A DNA stretch of 64,000 nt from Streptomyces marianii (GTDB taxonomy: Bacteria; Actinomycetota; Actinomycetes; Streptomycetales; Streptomycetaceae), in contig NZ_VAWE01000001.1 of NCBI RefSeq assembly GCF_005795905.1, positions 3,320,501 to 3,384,500 of the forward strand. The letters run 5' to 3'. The notes beneath the pieces were generated by a model. The model was not told where the DNA came from. It did not search any database and worked only from the letters and a program-made list of their open reading frames with translations. Position numbers and translations under genes: made by a program. This document shows, piece after piece, positions 1 to 10,134 of this stretch. Within the stretch, counting starts at the first letter, position 1; each line of letters opens with the position of its first letter.

Positions 1-1235
1 GTGGAGGTGATCGAGGGATCGCCCTCGACCTGGGCGATGCCGAAGTCGGTGAGCACGACCCGGCCGTCCGACGAGATGAGGACGTTGGACGGTTTCACGT
101 CGCGGTGCAGGATGCCCTCGCGGTGCGCGGAGCGCAGGACGTCGAGGACGGCGAGACCGACCTCGGCGGCCCGCCGGGGCGTCAGGAGGCCGTCCTCCCG
201 GATGGCCTCGGCGAGAGACTTGCCCTCGACGAGCTCCATCACGATCCACGGGCGGTCGTCCTCGTCGACGACGTCGTAGACCGTGACGGCGCCGGTGTTG
301 CGGATCCGGGCGATCGCCTTCGCCTCGCGCAGGGTCCGGGTGATGAGGCGGCGCTTCTCGTCCTCGTCGATGCTGTTCGGGAAGCGCAGTTCCTTCACGG
401 CGACCGTGCGGCCGAGCGTCTCGTCGTCGGCCCGCCAGACGGTGCCCATGCCGCCGCGCCCGAGAACGCCTCCCAGCCGGTACCGGCCGGCCAACAGCCG
501 TCCCTCCGTGGTCGGTCCGCGTCGCGACGAGGATCCCGCGGCCTTCGCGTCACCGGCCCGACCGGACGGGCCGGAGCCCGCCTCCGCGGCCTTCGCGTCA
601 CCGCGCCCGGGAGCCGTCCGGCCCGCCGGTTCCTTCGCCGGGCCGTGCGTGCCCCCGCCCTCGGCGTCCTCGGCACCGGAACGCCGCGGGTCGGCCTCGG
701 CGTCCTCGGGAGCGCCCGCCCCGGGACCGCGGTCCGGGCCCCGTGATCCGCCGTCACCGGTCGCGTCCCGCGCCGCGCCACGCTTCGCCGGGTCCGGCCG
801 CCGGTCCGTGCTCTGTGACCCACCGTCCTTCATCAGGTTCGCCTGCCCCGCAGCCGGTTTCGCACGCGTACCGGCCTCGGTTGCGGGCGCGTTCGCGCCA
901 TCGGAGCCGGGCCCGTCACCGGACTCGGGACCGGCCGCGGCCCGCCCGGTCTCCGGCCCCGCGTCCCCGGCCGCGTCCACCGAACCGGTGCCACCGTCCC
1001 GCCCGCCCCGGCCTGCGCCGTCGTCCGACGCACCGCGCGCGGAGTCCCGCGCCGTGCCCTTGTCCGCGGTCCCACCCGAACCGCCGTCACGGGAGCCGGA
1101 GCCCGCATCCGGATGCTCGGACCGCTCCGCGGCCGAACTCGCCGCGGGATCCGCGCCGGTGGCGTGTCCGCCCTCCGGCTGCGCGTCCCGAAGGGGTTCC
1201 CGTGTCGTGTCCCGCGACTGCTCCGCCTCCGACAT
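1..1235 (-). CDS. Serine/threonine protein kinase, N-terminal 411 residues (cut by window edge)
   Basis: Hanks-type kinase that phosphorylates proteins on Ser/Thr; probably membrane-anchored, but the C-terminus lies outside the window. It starts at ATG 1235. Residues 1 to about 245 are low-complexity (Gly, Ala, Asp, Arg, Ser) and probably disordered. The kinase domain then begins at GRYRLG: glycine loop GRGGMG, ATP-binding Lys281 in VAVKEL, catalytic Asp379 in HRDVKPSN, and DFG Asp397. The frame is open to base 1. The long disordered stretch before the kinase domain is odd, since in most actinobacterial PknB-like kinases the domain is at the N-terminus. The call is secure; substrate and signal are unknown. 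Confidence 0.9.
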   Translation of the reverse strand, partial: MSEAEQSRDTTREPLRDAQPEGGHATGADPAASSAAERSEHPDAGSGSRDGGSGGTADKGTARDSARGASDDGAGRGGRDGGTGSVDAAGDAGPETGRAAAGPESGDGPGSDGANAPATEAGTRAKPAAGQANLMKDGGSQSTDRRPDPAKRGAARDATGDGGSRGPDRGPGAGAPEDAEADPRRSGAEDAEGGGTHGPAKEPAGRTAPGRGDAKAAEAGSGPSGRAGDAKAAGSSSRRGPTTEGRLLAGRYRLGGVLGRGGMGTVWRADDETLGRTVAVKELRFPNSIDEDEKRRLITRTLREAKAIARIRNTGAVTVYDVVDEDDRPWIVMELVEGKSLAEAIREDGLLTPRRAAEVGLAVLDVLRSAHREGILHRDVKPSNVLISSDGRVVLTDFGIAQVEGDPSITS

Positions 1236-1398
1236 GCGTCCCCTCTGCGATCCCTGATCCTCGCCCGCGCCCGCCGCTCCCGCGCGATGCGGTAACCCGC
1301 CCTGGAAGAGCCCCCATTCTCTCTCACTCCGGGACTGGTGAAGCTCCCGGGTCCACCGAGCGTCAGGAAGGCTCCGGAGAAGGGGATTCCGCAGGATC

Positions 1399-3105
1399 CT
1401 AGATCGGGACGATGTCCGGCGCTCCCAGCCGCGCCGCGTCGGCCGTCAGGTCGTCCGGCTGCCGCTGCGACTCCCGCTCGGCCTCCACCCGCTTCTCGTA
1501 GTGCTCGACTTCCTTCTCGATCTGCTCCTTGTCCCAGCCGAGCACCGGGGCCATCAGCTCGGCGCACTCCCGCGCGCAGCGCGTGCCCCGGTCGAAGGTC
1601 TCGATGGAGATGCGGGTCCGCCGGGTGAGCACGTCGTCGAGGTGCCGTGCCCCCTCGTGGGAGGCGGCGTAGACGACTTCGGCCCGCAGGTAGTCGTCCG
1701 CCCCGGACAGCGGCCGGCCGAGCCCAGGATCGGCCGTGACGAGCTCCAGCAGTTCCTCGGTCATGGACCCGTACCGGTTCAGCAGGTGCTCGACGCGGGC
1801 GACGTGGAGGCCCGTCCTCTCCGCGATCCTCGCCCGTGCGTTCCACAGGGCGCGGTAGCCCTCGGCTCCCAGCAGCGGCACATCCTCGGTGACGCATTCC
1901 GCCACCCGGCGGTCCAGCCCGTGCACCGCCTCGTCCACGGCGTCCTTCGCCATCACCCGGTACGTCGTGTACTTTCCGCCGGCGACGACGACCAGCCCTG
2001 GCACCGGGTGCGCCACCGTGTGCTCGCGGCTGAGCTTGCTCGTGGCGTCCGACTCCCCGGCGAGGAGTGGGCGCAGCCCCGCGAACACGCCCTCGACGTC
2101 GTCGCGGGTGAGCGGCACGGCGAGCACCGAATTCACGTGCGCCAGAAGGTAGTCGATGTCGGCGCTGGAGGCTGCCGGGTGCGCCTTGTCCAGGTCCCAC
2201 TCGGTGTCCGTGGTGCCCAGGATCCAGTGGCGCCCCCAGGGGATGACGAAGAGGACGGACTTCTCGGTGCGCAGGATGAGGCCGGTGGTCGAGTGGATCC
2301 GGTCCTTGGGCACGACGAGGTGGATGCCCTTGGAGGCCCGGACGTGGAACTGGCCGCGCTCGCCGATCATGGCCTGGGTGTCGTCGGTCCAGACACCCGT
2401 GGCGTTGACGATCTGCTTCGCCCTGATCTCGTACTCCCCTCCCGTCTCGATGTCCTTCACCCGGGCGCCGACGACGCGCTCCCCCTCGCGGAGGAAGCCG
2501 ATGACGGGTGCCCTGCTGGCGGCGTGCGCACCGTACGAGGCGGCCGTGCGCACCAGGGTCGCCACGTAACGGGCGTCGTCCATCTGGGCGTCGTAGTACT
2601 GCAGGGCACCGACCAGGGCGTCCCTCCGCAGACACGGGGCCACCCGGAGGGCGTGCCGGCGGCCGAGATGGCGGTGGACGGGCAGACCGCGGCCATGGCC
2701 CGAGGACACCGACATCGTGTCGTACAGCGCGACGCCCGCTCCGGCGTAGACCCGCTCCCAGCCCTTGTGCTGCAGCGGATAGAGGAAGGGCACGGGCTTC
2801 ACGAGATGCGGGGCGATCCGCTCCAGCAGCAGTCCGCGCTCCTTGAGGGCTTCCCGCACCAGCGCGAAGTCCAGCATCTCCAGATAGCGCAGCCCGCCGT
2901 GGATCAGCTTGCTCGATCTGCTCGACGTACCCGACGCCCAGTCACGCGCCTCGACGATTCCGGTGGACAGCCCGCGCGTCACCGCGTCCAGCGCGGTCCC
3001 CGCGCCGACCACTCCGCCGCCGACCACCAGTACGTCCAACTCGCGCTCCGCCATCGCGGCCAGGGCCTCGGCGCGCTGCGCCGGTCCCAGTGTCGCTGTC
3101 CTCAC
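1399..3105 (-). CDS. glpD: Glycerol-3-phosphate dehydrogenase (FAD)
   Basis: Oxidises sn-glycerol-3-phosphate to dihydroxyacetone phosphate with FAD, passing electrons to the quinone pool at the membrane. 568 aa, the family's usual length. Dinucleotide-binding VVGGGVVGAG lies near residues 26-35, followed by the family motif SSKLIHGGLRYLE. The GTG start at 3105 is chosen because GGGAGG sits 5 nt before it; upstream in-frame ATGs at 3141 and 3126 lack a site this good. No glpF or glpK is adjacent. Confidence 0.93.
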   Translation of the reverse strand: MRTATLGPAQRAEALAAMAERELDVLVVGGGVVGAGTALDAVTRGLSTGIVEARDWASGTSSRSSKLIHGGLRYLEMLDFALVREALKERGLLLERIAPHLVKPVPFLYPLQHKGWERVYAGAGVALYDTMSVSSGHGRGLPVHRHLGRRHALRVAPCLRRDALVGALQYYDAQMDDARYVATLVRTAASYGAHAASRAPVIGFLREGERVVGARVKDIETGGEYEIRAKQIVNATGVWTDDTQAMIGERGQFHVRASKGIHLVVPKDRIHSTTGLILRTEKSVLFVIPWGRHWILGTTDTEWDLDKAHPAASSADIDYLLAHVNSVLAVPLTRDDVEGVFAGLRPLLAGESDATSKLSREHTVAHPVPGLVVVAGGKYTTYRVMAKDAVDEAVHGLDRRVAECVTEDVPLLGAEGYRALWNARARIAERTGLHVARVEHLLNRYGSMTEELLELVTADPGLGRPLSGADDYLRAEVVYAASHEGARHLDDVLTRRTRISIETFDRGTRCARECAELMAPVLGWDKEQIEKEVEHYEKRVEAERESQRQPDDLTADAARLGAPDIVPI

Positions 3106-3325
3106 GGTGCCTCCCGTCGCCCCCATTGGTCGGGCCCACACACTCGATTCTGTCCGCAGTCCCGGACTTCAGCCACCGCCTGTGGACAACACTCGGGCGA
3201 CCTGACGCGCGCAATACCGCATAACGGTCATATTTACTCCTAGTGTGACATTGCCCTTGCTCGTTCTGTCCACAGGACTTGCGCGTCACGTGCCCTTCGG
3301 CTATTGGGAAGGACGGCTCACCGCC

Positions 3326-4567
3326 ATGCCCGCAGATCTCGCCGTCATCGGACTCGGCCACCTCGGACTGCCCCTCGCCCAGGCCGCCGCGGCCGCGGGC
3401 ATCGGGACCATCGGCTACGACCCCGATCCCCGCCCCGCCGCCGAACTCGCCGCGGGCCGTCCGCCCGTGGACGGCTCCCTCAGCGCGTCGGAGATCCGCC
3501 GGATGCTCTCGGGGGGCTTCCGGCCCACCACCGACGCCGCCGAGCTGGGCCGGGTGCGCACCGCCGTCATCTGTGCGCCGACCCCCCTCGGCCCGGACCG
3601 CAGGCTCGATCTCACGGCGGTCGGTGCGGCCGCACGGGCGCTGGCCGCACGGCTTCGGCCGCACACCACCGTGCTGCTCGGGTCCCCGGTCGAGCCCGGC
3701 ACCACGGAGGGCTATCTGCGGACGATCCTCGAGGAGGGCTCGGGGCTGCGCGCGGGCGCCGACTTCCACCTGGCCTACTCCCCCGGCCGGCTCGACCCCG
3801 GCAACCGCGCCCACGGTCAGGCCAACACCCCTCAGGTGATCGGCGGCCTGACGCCGGCCTGCACCGAGTCGGCGGCGACCTTCTACAGCCGCGTCAGCGA
3901 CAAGGTGGTCCGCGCCCGCGGGCTGCGCGAGGCGGAGGCCGTCAAACTTCTGGAAACCAACTTCCGGCACGTCAACATCGCCCTGGTCAACGAGATGGCG
4001 GTGCTCTGCCACGACCTCGGCGTCGACCTGTGGGACGTCATCCGCTGCGCCGAGACCAAGCCGTTCGGGTTCCAGGCGTTCCGCCCCGGCCCCGGGGTGG
4101 GCGGGCACGGTCTCCCCGTCGACACGGTCGGCCCCCACCGCTCGCTGCGGCTCGTGGAGCTCGCTGACCAGATCAACGAACGCATGCCGAGTTACGTCGT
4201 CCAGCGCTGCGCGACCCTGCTGAACGAACACGGCAAGTCGGCCCGCGCCGCCCGGATCCTCCTCCTCGGCGTCACCTACAAGCCGGATCTCGCCGACCGG
4301 CAGGGCTCCCCCGCCCCGGAGATCGCGCACCGGCTGATGGAACTGGGCGCCTCGGTCGGCTACCACGACCCCTATGTGACGGACTGGCGTGTGAACGGCC
4401 GTCCCGTGCCCCGCGCCGACTCCCTGTACGAGGCCGCGGCAACCGCCGACCTCACCGTGTTGCTGCAGCACCACCGCACGTACGACCTGCAGGGACTGGC
4501 CGTCAAGGCACAGATCTTCCTGGACACCAGGGGAGCCTCCCCGGCGGGCGCGGCGCATCGTCTGTGA
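3326..4567 (+). CDS. UDP-glucose/GDP-mannose dehydrogenase family protein lacking the catalytic Cys
   Basis: 413 aa, similar in layout to WecC-type nucleotide-sugar dehydrogenases: N-terminal Rossmann motif IGLGHLGLP (about 8-16), central helix with KLLETNFRHVNIALVNE, and a C-terminal UDP-binding domain (GVTYKPDLADRQGSPA). In active members the loop GGxC(L/I)P supplies the thiohemiacetal cysteine. Here codon 4109-4111 is GGT, so the loop reads GVGGHGLPVD (Gly262). It may therefore be inactive as an oxidase, or do a partial reaction or a binding role. Start ATG 3326 is chosen just before the Rossmann fold; an in-frame GTG at 3245 is possible. Divergent from glpD. Confidence 0.8.
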   Translation: MPADLAVIGLGHLGLPLAQAAAAAGIGTIGYDPDPRPAAELAAGRPPVDGSLSASEIRRMLSGGFRPTTDAAELGRVRTAVICAPTPLGPDRRLDLTAVGAAARALAARLRPHTTVLLGSPVEPGTTEGYLRTILEEGSGLRAGADFHLAYSPGRLDPGNRAHGQANTPQVIGGLTPACTESAATFYSRVSDKVVRARGLREAEAVKLLETNFRHVNIALVNEMAVLCHDLGVDLWDVIRCAETKPFGFQAFRPGPGVGGHGLPVDTVGPHRSLRLVELADQINERMPSYVVQRCATLLNEHGKSARAARILLLGVTYKPDLADRQGSPAPEIAHRLMELGASVGYHDPYVTDWRVNGRPVPRADSLYEAAATADLTVLLQHHRTYDLQGLAVKAQIFLDTRGASPAGAAHRL

Positions 4568-4679
4568 CCCGCGGGGCCAGGCGGAATTCGTGTGTGCGCT
4601 GTCGGACCCGGGTGCTAGCCTCCAGCGCCACGTGTCGCACATCCGTGCGCTTCAGCGTTTCCTTGGGGGGAACACCAGC

Positions 4680-5204
4680 ATGTCCCAGTCCACTCCGCCG
4701 TCCGAGCAGTCCGCCTCGCCGTCCGGGACTCCGTTCGCCGACGGCACCGCACCGGCGCCCGCACCCGTCATCGGTGCGGACGTCCCGGCGCCCGCACCCG
4801 CCCGCGGCAACGTCGGTCTCGGCCTGGTCGCCGCCCTGGTCGCCGCCCTCGTCGCGGGCGGCGTCTACGGCGGTATCGCGGGGGCGATCGAGCGGGAGAT
4901 CGGCTGGGCCGCCATCGGCGTCGGCTTCCTCATCGGCTTCGCGGCCGGCAAGCTCGGCGGCCGCAGCGCGGTGCTGCCCGTCGCCGGAGCCGTGCTCGCG
5001 CTCGGCGCCGTCTACCTCGGCCAGCTCCTCTCCATCGCGATCATCCTCGGCAAGGAGCTGAAGGTCTCCGCGTCCGAGATGTTCTTCGACAACTTCGAGC
5101 TGATGACGGACGCCTGGAGCGCGAGCAAAGACTTCATGACCTTCGTCTTCTTCGCACTGGCCGCCTTCGCCGCCTTCGCCGGGGCCAAGAAGGCGACGGA
5201 GTGA
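4680..5204 (+). CDS. Small membrane protein with Pro/Ala-rich N-terminus
   Basis: 174 aa, function not recognised. ATG 4680 follows a GGGGGGAA ribosome site. Residues 1-40 are Ser/Pro/Thr-rich, with APAPAP stretches. About four hydrophobic segments follow: one Val/Ala/Gly-rich, one containing WAAIGVGFLIGFAAG, one containing VAGAVLALGAVYLGQLL, and a C-terminal one containing FMTFVFFALAAFAAFAGA. It ends just before a strong terminator shared with guaB3. Similar Gly/Ala-rich membrane proteins are common in Streptomyces. Confidence 0.72.
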   Translation: MSQSTPPSEQSASPSGTPFADGTAPAPAPVIGADVPAPAPARGNVGLGLVAALVAALVAGGVYGGIAGAIEREIGWAAIGVGFLIGFAAGKLGGRSAVLPVAGAVLALGAVYLGQLLSIAIILGKELKVSASEMFFDNFELMTDAWSASKDFMTFVFFALAAFAAFAGAKKATE

Positions 5205-5250
5205 ACGCCCGCCGCCACCGCCGGCGTCCGGCCTGACCGGCAGACGGCAA

Positions 5251-5291
5251 CGGGAGGGGTCCGGCACCGCGACGGTGCCGGACCCCTCCCG
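5251..5291. terminator. Bidirectional terminator between the membrane protein gene and guaB3
   Basis: Perfect 19-bp inverted repeat (5251-5269 with 5273-5291) and a 3-nt loop, sitting exactly between two convergent genes. There is no T-run, as is usual for Streptomyces hairpin terminators. Confidence 0.85.
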
Positions 5292-5314
5292 TGCGTACGG
5301 CCCGGGCCGGACCG

Positions 5315-6439
5315 TCAGCGCTTGTGCTGGGAGTCCGCGACGGTCACCTCGACGCGCTGGAACTCCTTGAGCTCGCTGTAGCCCGTCGTCGCCATGGCGC
5401 GCCGCAGGGCGCCGAAGAGGTTCATCGAGCCGTCGGGGGTGTGCGACGGACCGGTGAGGATCTCCTCCGTCGTACCGACGATGCCCAGGTCGACGAGCTT
5501 GCCGCGCGGCACGTCCTCGTGGACTGCCTCCATGCCCCAGTGGTGGCCCCGACCCGGCGCGTCCGTCGCGCGGGCCAGCGGGGAGCCCATCATCACGGCG
5601 TCCGCACCGCAGGCGATGGCCTTCGGGAGGTCGCCGGACCAGCCGACACCGCCGTCGGCGATGACGTGGACGTACCGGCCGCCGGACTCGTCCATGTAGT
5701 CGCGGCGGGCCGCGGCGACGTCCGCGACGGCCGTCGCCATGGGCACCTGGATCCCCAGCACATTGCGGGTGGTGTGCGCGGCGCCGCCGCCGAAGCCGAC
5801 GAGGACACCCGCCGCGCCGGTGCGCATCAGGTGCAGCGCCGCCGTGTACGTGGCGCAGCCGCCGACGATGACCGGGACGTCGAGCTCGTAGATGAACTGC
5901 TTCAGGTTCAGCGGCTCGGCCGCCCCCGAGACGTGCTCGGCCGAGACGGTCGTGCCGCGGATGACGAAGATGTCCACGCCCGCGTCGACGACGGTCTTGG
6001 AGAACTGCGCGGTGCGCTGCGGCGACAGGGCGGCGGCCGTGACGACGCCGGAGTCCCGCACCTCCTTCAGGCGCTGCCCGATCAGCTCCTCCTTGATCGG
6101 AGCGGCGTAGATCTCCTGCAGACGGCGAGTCGCGCTCTCCGCGGGCAGTTCGGCGATCTCGTCGAGCAGCGGCTGCGGGTCCTCGTACCGGGTCCACAGG
6201 CCCTCGAGGTTCAGCACGCCCAGTCCGCCCAGCTCACCGATGCGGATCGCGGTCTGCGGGGAGACGACGGAGTCCATGGGGGCGGCCAGGAACGGCAGCT
6301 CGAAGCGGTAGGCATCGATCTGCCACGCGATCGAGACCTCCTTCGGGTCCCGGGTGCGCCGGCTCGGTACGACGGCGATGTCGTCGAACGCGTACGCCCT
6401 GCGGCCGCGCTTGCCGCGCCCGATCTCGATCTCAGTCAC
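5315..6439 (-). CDS. guaB3: IMP dehydrogenase/GMP reductase family protein GuaB3
   Basis: 374 aa TIM-barrel protein of the IMPDH/GMPR superfamily without CBS domains. It begins MTEIEIGRGKRGRRAYAFDD and carries the barrel motif IADGGVGWSGDLPKAIACGADAVMMG. It lies downstream of guaB on the same strand, as in mycobacteria (guaB2-guaB3). The loop that carries the nucleophilic Cys in IMPDH (GSICTT) reads GGGAAHTTR here, with His222 at the Cys position, so neither ordinary IMPDH nor GMPR chemistry can be assumed. The family assignment is secure; the reaction is not. Confidence 0.88.
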   Translation of the reverse strand: MTEIEIGRGKRGRRAYAFDDIAVVPSRRTRDPKEVSIAWQIDAYRFELPFLAAPMDSVVSPQTAIRIGELGGLGVLNLEGLWTRYEDPQPLLDEIAELPAESATRRLQEIYAAPIKEELIGQRLKEVRDSGVVTAAALSPQRTAQFSKTVVDAGVDIFVIRGTTVSAEHVSGAAEPLNLKQFIYELDVPVIVGGCATYTAALHLMRTGAAGVLVGFGGGAAHTTRNVLGIQVPMATAVADVAAARRDYMDESGGRYVHVIADGGVGWSGDLPKAIACGADAVMMGSPLARATDAPGRGHHWGMEAVHEDVPRGKLVDLGIVGTTEEILTGPSHTPDGSMNLFGALRRAMATTGYSELKEFQRVEVTVADSQHKR

Positions 6440-6495
6440 GATATGTGGCCTTTCCCTCTACGTCTGCGCCTACCAGTATCCCCGACACATACGTC

Positions 6496-6529
6496 AGGGG
6501 CGGTCCCGGGAATCCCCGGAACCGCCCCT
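6496..6529 (-). terminator. Hairpin downstream of guaB
   Basis: 9-bp stem (6496-6504 with 6521-6529), one mismatch, then 5 further pairs and a 4-nt loop, in the 127-bp guaB-guaB3 gap. It probably terminates or attenuates guaB transcription. Confidence 0.6.
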
Positions 6530-6566
6530 GCGGAAACGCTCCCGCCGCCACCTGCGGCGGTTCGCG

Positions 6567-8114
<1,548 letters not shown>

Positions 8115-8219
8115 ACGGGATCCGAAGGCGTCTCATTCCACGATCAAGATCACCGAGCAGCTTTGTACGTTCGTACGTACGGACGTGGCGCTCGTGCGGT
8201 TCAGCCGCCGCCCTCCACG

Positions 8220-8897
8220 CTACTGCTCCGCGAGTGCTCGCAGTCTGCTGAGGGCCCGGTGCTGCGCGACGCGGACCGCGCCCGGCGACATGCCGAGCAT
8301 CTGTCCGGTCTCCTCCGCGGTGAGCCCGACCGCGACCCTCAGCACCAGCAGCTCACGCTGGTTCTCCGGGAGACTGGCGAGGAGCCGCTTGGCCCACTCC
8401 GCGTCATCGCTGAGCAGCGCGCGCTCCTCGGGACCGAGCGAGTCGTCGGGCCGCTCCGGCATCTCGTCGGACGGCACCGCGGTGGACCCGGGGTGCCGCA
8501 TGGCGGCCCGCTGTAGGTCGGCGACCTTGTGCGCGGCGATCGCGAAGACGAAGGCCTCGAAGGGACGACCGGTGTCCCTGTAGCGCGGCAGCGCCATGAG
8601 GACCGCGACGCAGACTTCCTGCGCGAGGTCCTCGACGAAGTGACGGGCGTCACCGGGCAGCCGGCTCAGCCGGGTGCGGCAGTACCGCAGCGCGAGCGGG
8701 TGGACCCGGGCCAGCAGATCGTGTGTGGCCTGGTCGTCGCCGTCGACGGCACGCTGAACGAGGGCACCGATGGCCCCCTGGGCAGCCGCCGCCTCGTCGT
8801 CGCGCATCGGTCCATGGTGCCTTGGCTGCCGCTGATCCGTGGCACCGCGTCCGTAGTTGTGCACCGAAGCGTTATGAGCAGGTGCGCCGGAACTCAT
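8220..8897 (-). CDS. sigD: ECF-family RNA polymerase sigma factor, SigD/ShbA type
   Basis: 225 aa. Region 2 includes [20 protein letters not shown] and [15 protein letters not shown]; region 4 includes [18 protein letters not shown] and [17 protein letters not shown], a helix-turn-helix for the -35 element. ATG 8897 has GGGGAGGG 8 nt upstream; an in-frame start at 8948 is less likely. The position next to guaB and bldM matches the S. griseus shbA and S. coelicolor sigD locus as I recall it. ShbA directs transcription of the principal sigma gene hrdB in S. griseus. No anti-sigma factor is adjacent. Confidence 0.85.
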   Translation of the reverse strand: MSSGAPAHNASVHNYGRGATDQRQPRHHGPMRDDEAAAAQGAIGALVQRAVDGDDQATHDLLARVHPLALRYCRTRLSRLPGDARHFVEDLAQEVCVAVLMALPRYRDTGRPFEAFVFAIAAHKVADLQRAAMRHPGSTAVPSDEMPERPDDSLGPEERALLSDDAEWAKRLLASLPENQRELLVLRVAVGLTAEETGQMLGMSPGAVRVAQHRALSRLRALAEQ

Positions 8898-9142
8898 CTC
8901 CTGCGCCCTCCCCTTGCGCTCGACCGACTCGTCCCCGAGGAACTCCACAACTCAAGGATGCGGCATCGCGCGGGAAACGTGCGCCCTCCGTCGTCCGCCG
9001 TCCCGCCCACCGTACGACGGGCGGGACTCACGATGCCCGTATGGCCCGTGCGACAAGGCCCCGGGCGCGCGTCGCGTGCACGACGGCCGCGCGCCCCTGC
9101 GGTTCGCCCGCCGGGACCGGTCCCGGCTCCACCCGGCACCGC

Positions 9143-9754
9143 TCAGCGGACCAGGCCCCAGCGGAATCCGAGCGCGACGGCGTGCGCCCGGTCCGAGGCG
9201 CCCAGCTTCTTGAACAGCCGCCTGGCGTGTGTCTTCACCGTGTCCTCGGAGAGGAACAGCTCACGCCCGATCTCGGCGTTGGACCTGCCGTGGCTCATAC
9301 CCTCGAGCACCTGGATCTCCCGGGCCGTGAGGGTCGGCGCGGCACCCATCTCGGCCGAGCGCAGCCGGCGCGGGGCGAGCCGCCAGGTCGGGTCGGCGAG
9401 GGCCTGGGTGACCGTGGCCCGCAGTTCGGCGCGCGAGGCGTCCTTGTGCAGGTACCCACGGGCGCCGGCGGCGACGGCGAGCGCGACGCCGTCCAGGTCC
9501 TCGGCGACGGTGAGCATGATGATCCGGGCTCCGGGGTCGGCGGAGAGGAGCCGGCGGACCGTCTCGACGCCGCCCAGTCCGGGCATGCGTACGTCCATCA
9601 GAATCAGATCCGAGCGGTCGGCCCCCCAGCGGCGGAGGACTTCCTCGCCGTTGGCCGCGGTCGTCACGCGCTCGACGCCGGGCACGGTTGCCACCGCGCG
9701 GCGGAGCGCCTCTCGGGCGAGCGGGGAGTCGTCGCAGACGAGGACGGATGTCAT
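9143..9754 (-). CDS. bldM: Developmental response regulator BldM
   Basis: 203 aa, the same length as S. coelicolor BldM. An N-terminal receiver domain (CDDSPLAREAL; Asp54 in LILMDVRMPG) is followed by a LuxR/FixJ-type DNA-binding domain (TAREIQVLEGMSHGRSNAEI, then VKTHARRLFKKLGASDRAHAV). No histidine kinase is adjacent, consistent with the family's orphan, phosphorylation-independent behaviour. It controls aerial growth and, with WhiI, sporulation genes. A perfect sigma-BldN-type promoter lies upstream (9879-9906). Divergent from whiD. Confidence 0.95.
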   Translation of the reverse strand: MTSVLVCDDSPLAREALRRAVATVPGVERVTTAANGEEVLRRWGADRSDLILMDVRMPGLGGVETVRRLLSADPGARIIMLTVAEDLDGVALAVAAGARGYLHKDASRAELRATVTQALADPTWRLAPRRLRSAEMGAAPTLTAREIQVLEGMSHGRSNAEIGRELFLSEDTVKTHARRLFKKLGASDRAHAVALGFRWGLVR

Positions 9755-9878
9755 GGCCGCCCTCCGCAGCTGATGCGCGTCACCTTGAGCCTCCAGGCTG
9801 GTTACGTATCGTCACCTGTGCGGTTGACGCCCCCGGACTTCTGCCCGAGCGCTTGTTCTCTCAACCGCCTCCGCCCTC

Positions 9879-9906
9879 TCAACGACGGTCACTCGAAAGA
9901 GTTACG
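9879..9906 (-). promoter_or_regulatory. sigma-BldN-type promoter of bldM
   Basis: Reading the minus strand: -35 CGTAAC (9901-9906), a 16-nt spacer, and -10 CGTTGA (9879-9884). This is the sigma-BldN consensus as I know it. The transcript would start near 9872, about 118 nt before bldM, in agreement with the known dependence of bldM on sigma-BldN. AGTGAC within the spacer resembles a BldD half-site. Confidence 0.82.
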
Positions 9907-10015
9907 GGTGGGCCGGGCACCTTCGGCACTCTACGTGAGGACCCGCGAACGGAGGAGAGCGACACAGCTCAACTGCATGTCAGATGGGCATCTATGCCCC
10001 ATTTAGCTCCATTTG

Positions 10016-10045
10016 TTCACATTTACTGGTGTCTGCGGCTAGATT
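10016..10045 (+). promoter_or_regulatory. Candidate principal-sigma promoter of whiD
   Basis: -35 TTCACA (10016-10021), 18-nt spacer, -10 TAGATT (10040-10045). The start would be near 10052, just ahead of a 9-bp inverted repeat and 83 nt from the whiD ATG. Confidence 0.5.
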
Positions 10046-10061
10046 CGCAATGAGTCATATT

Positions 10062-10086
10062 TACATCTACTTACACCGTAGATGTA
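10062..10086. promoter_or_regulatory. Inverted repeat in the whiD leader (possible operator)
   Basis: Perfect 9-bp arms TACATCTAC (10062-10070) and GTAGATGTA (10078-10086), 7 nt apart. It lies in an unusually AT-rich stretch for this genome, immediately downstream of the predicted whiD promoter. The spacing suits a dimeric regulator, but I cannot name one. Confidence 0.55.
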
Positions 10087-10134
10087 CGGTCGGAGCTCAG
10101 AACCACTCAGCACGGCTACAAGGGGACATGCGCT

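Noticed and set aside
833..2635. 600-aa minus-strand open frame
   Set aside because: Shadow of glpD and the kinase in another frame; Arg/Gly/Pro-rich with no family motif.
1501..3243. 580-aa plus-strand open frame opposite glpD
   Set aside because: Antisense shadow caused by high GC3; glpD has intact motifs and a ribosome site.
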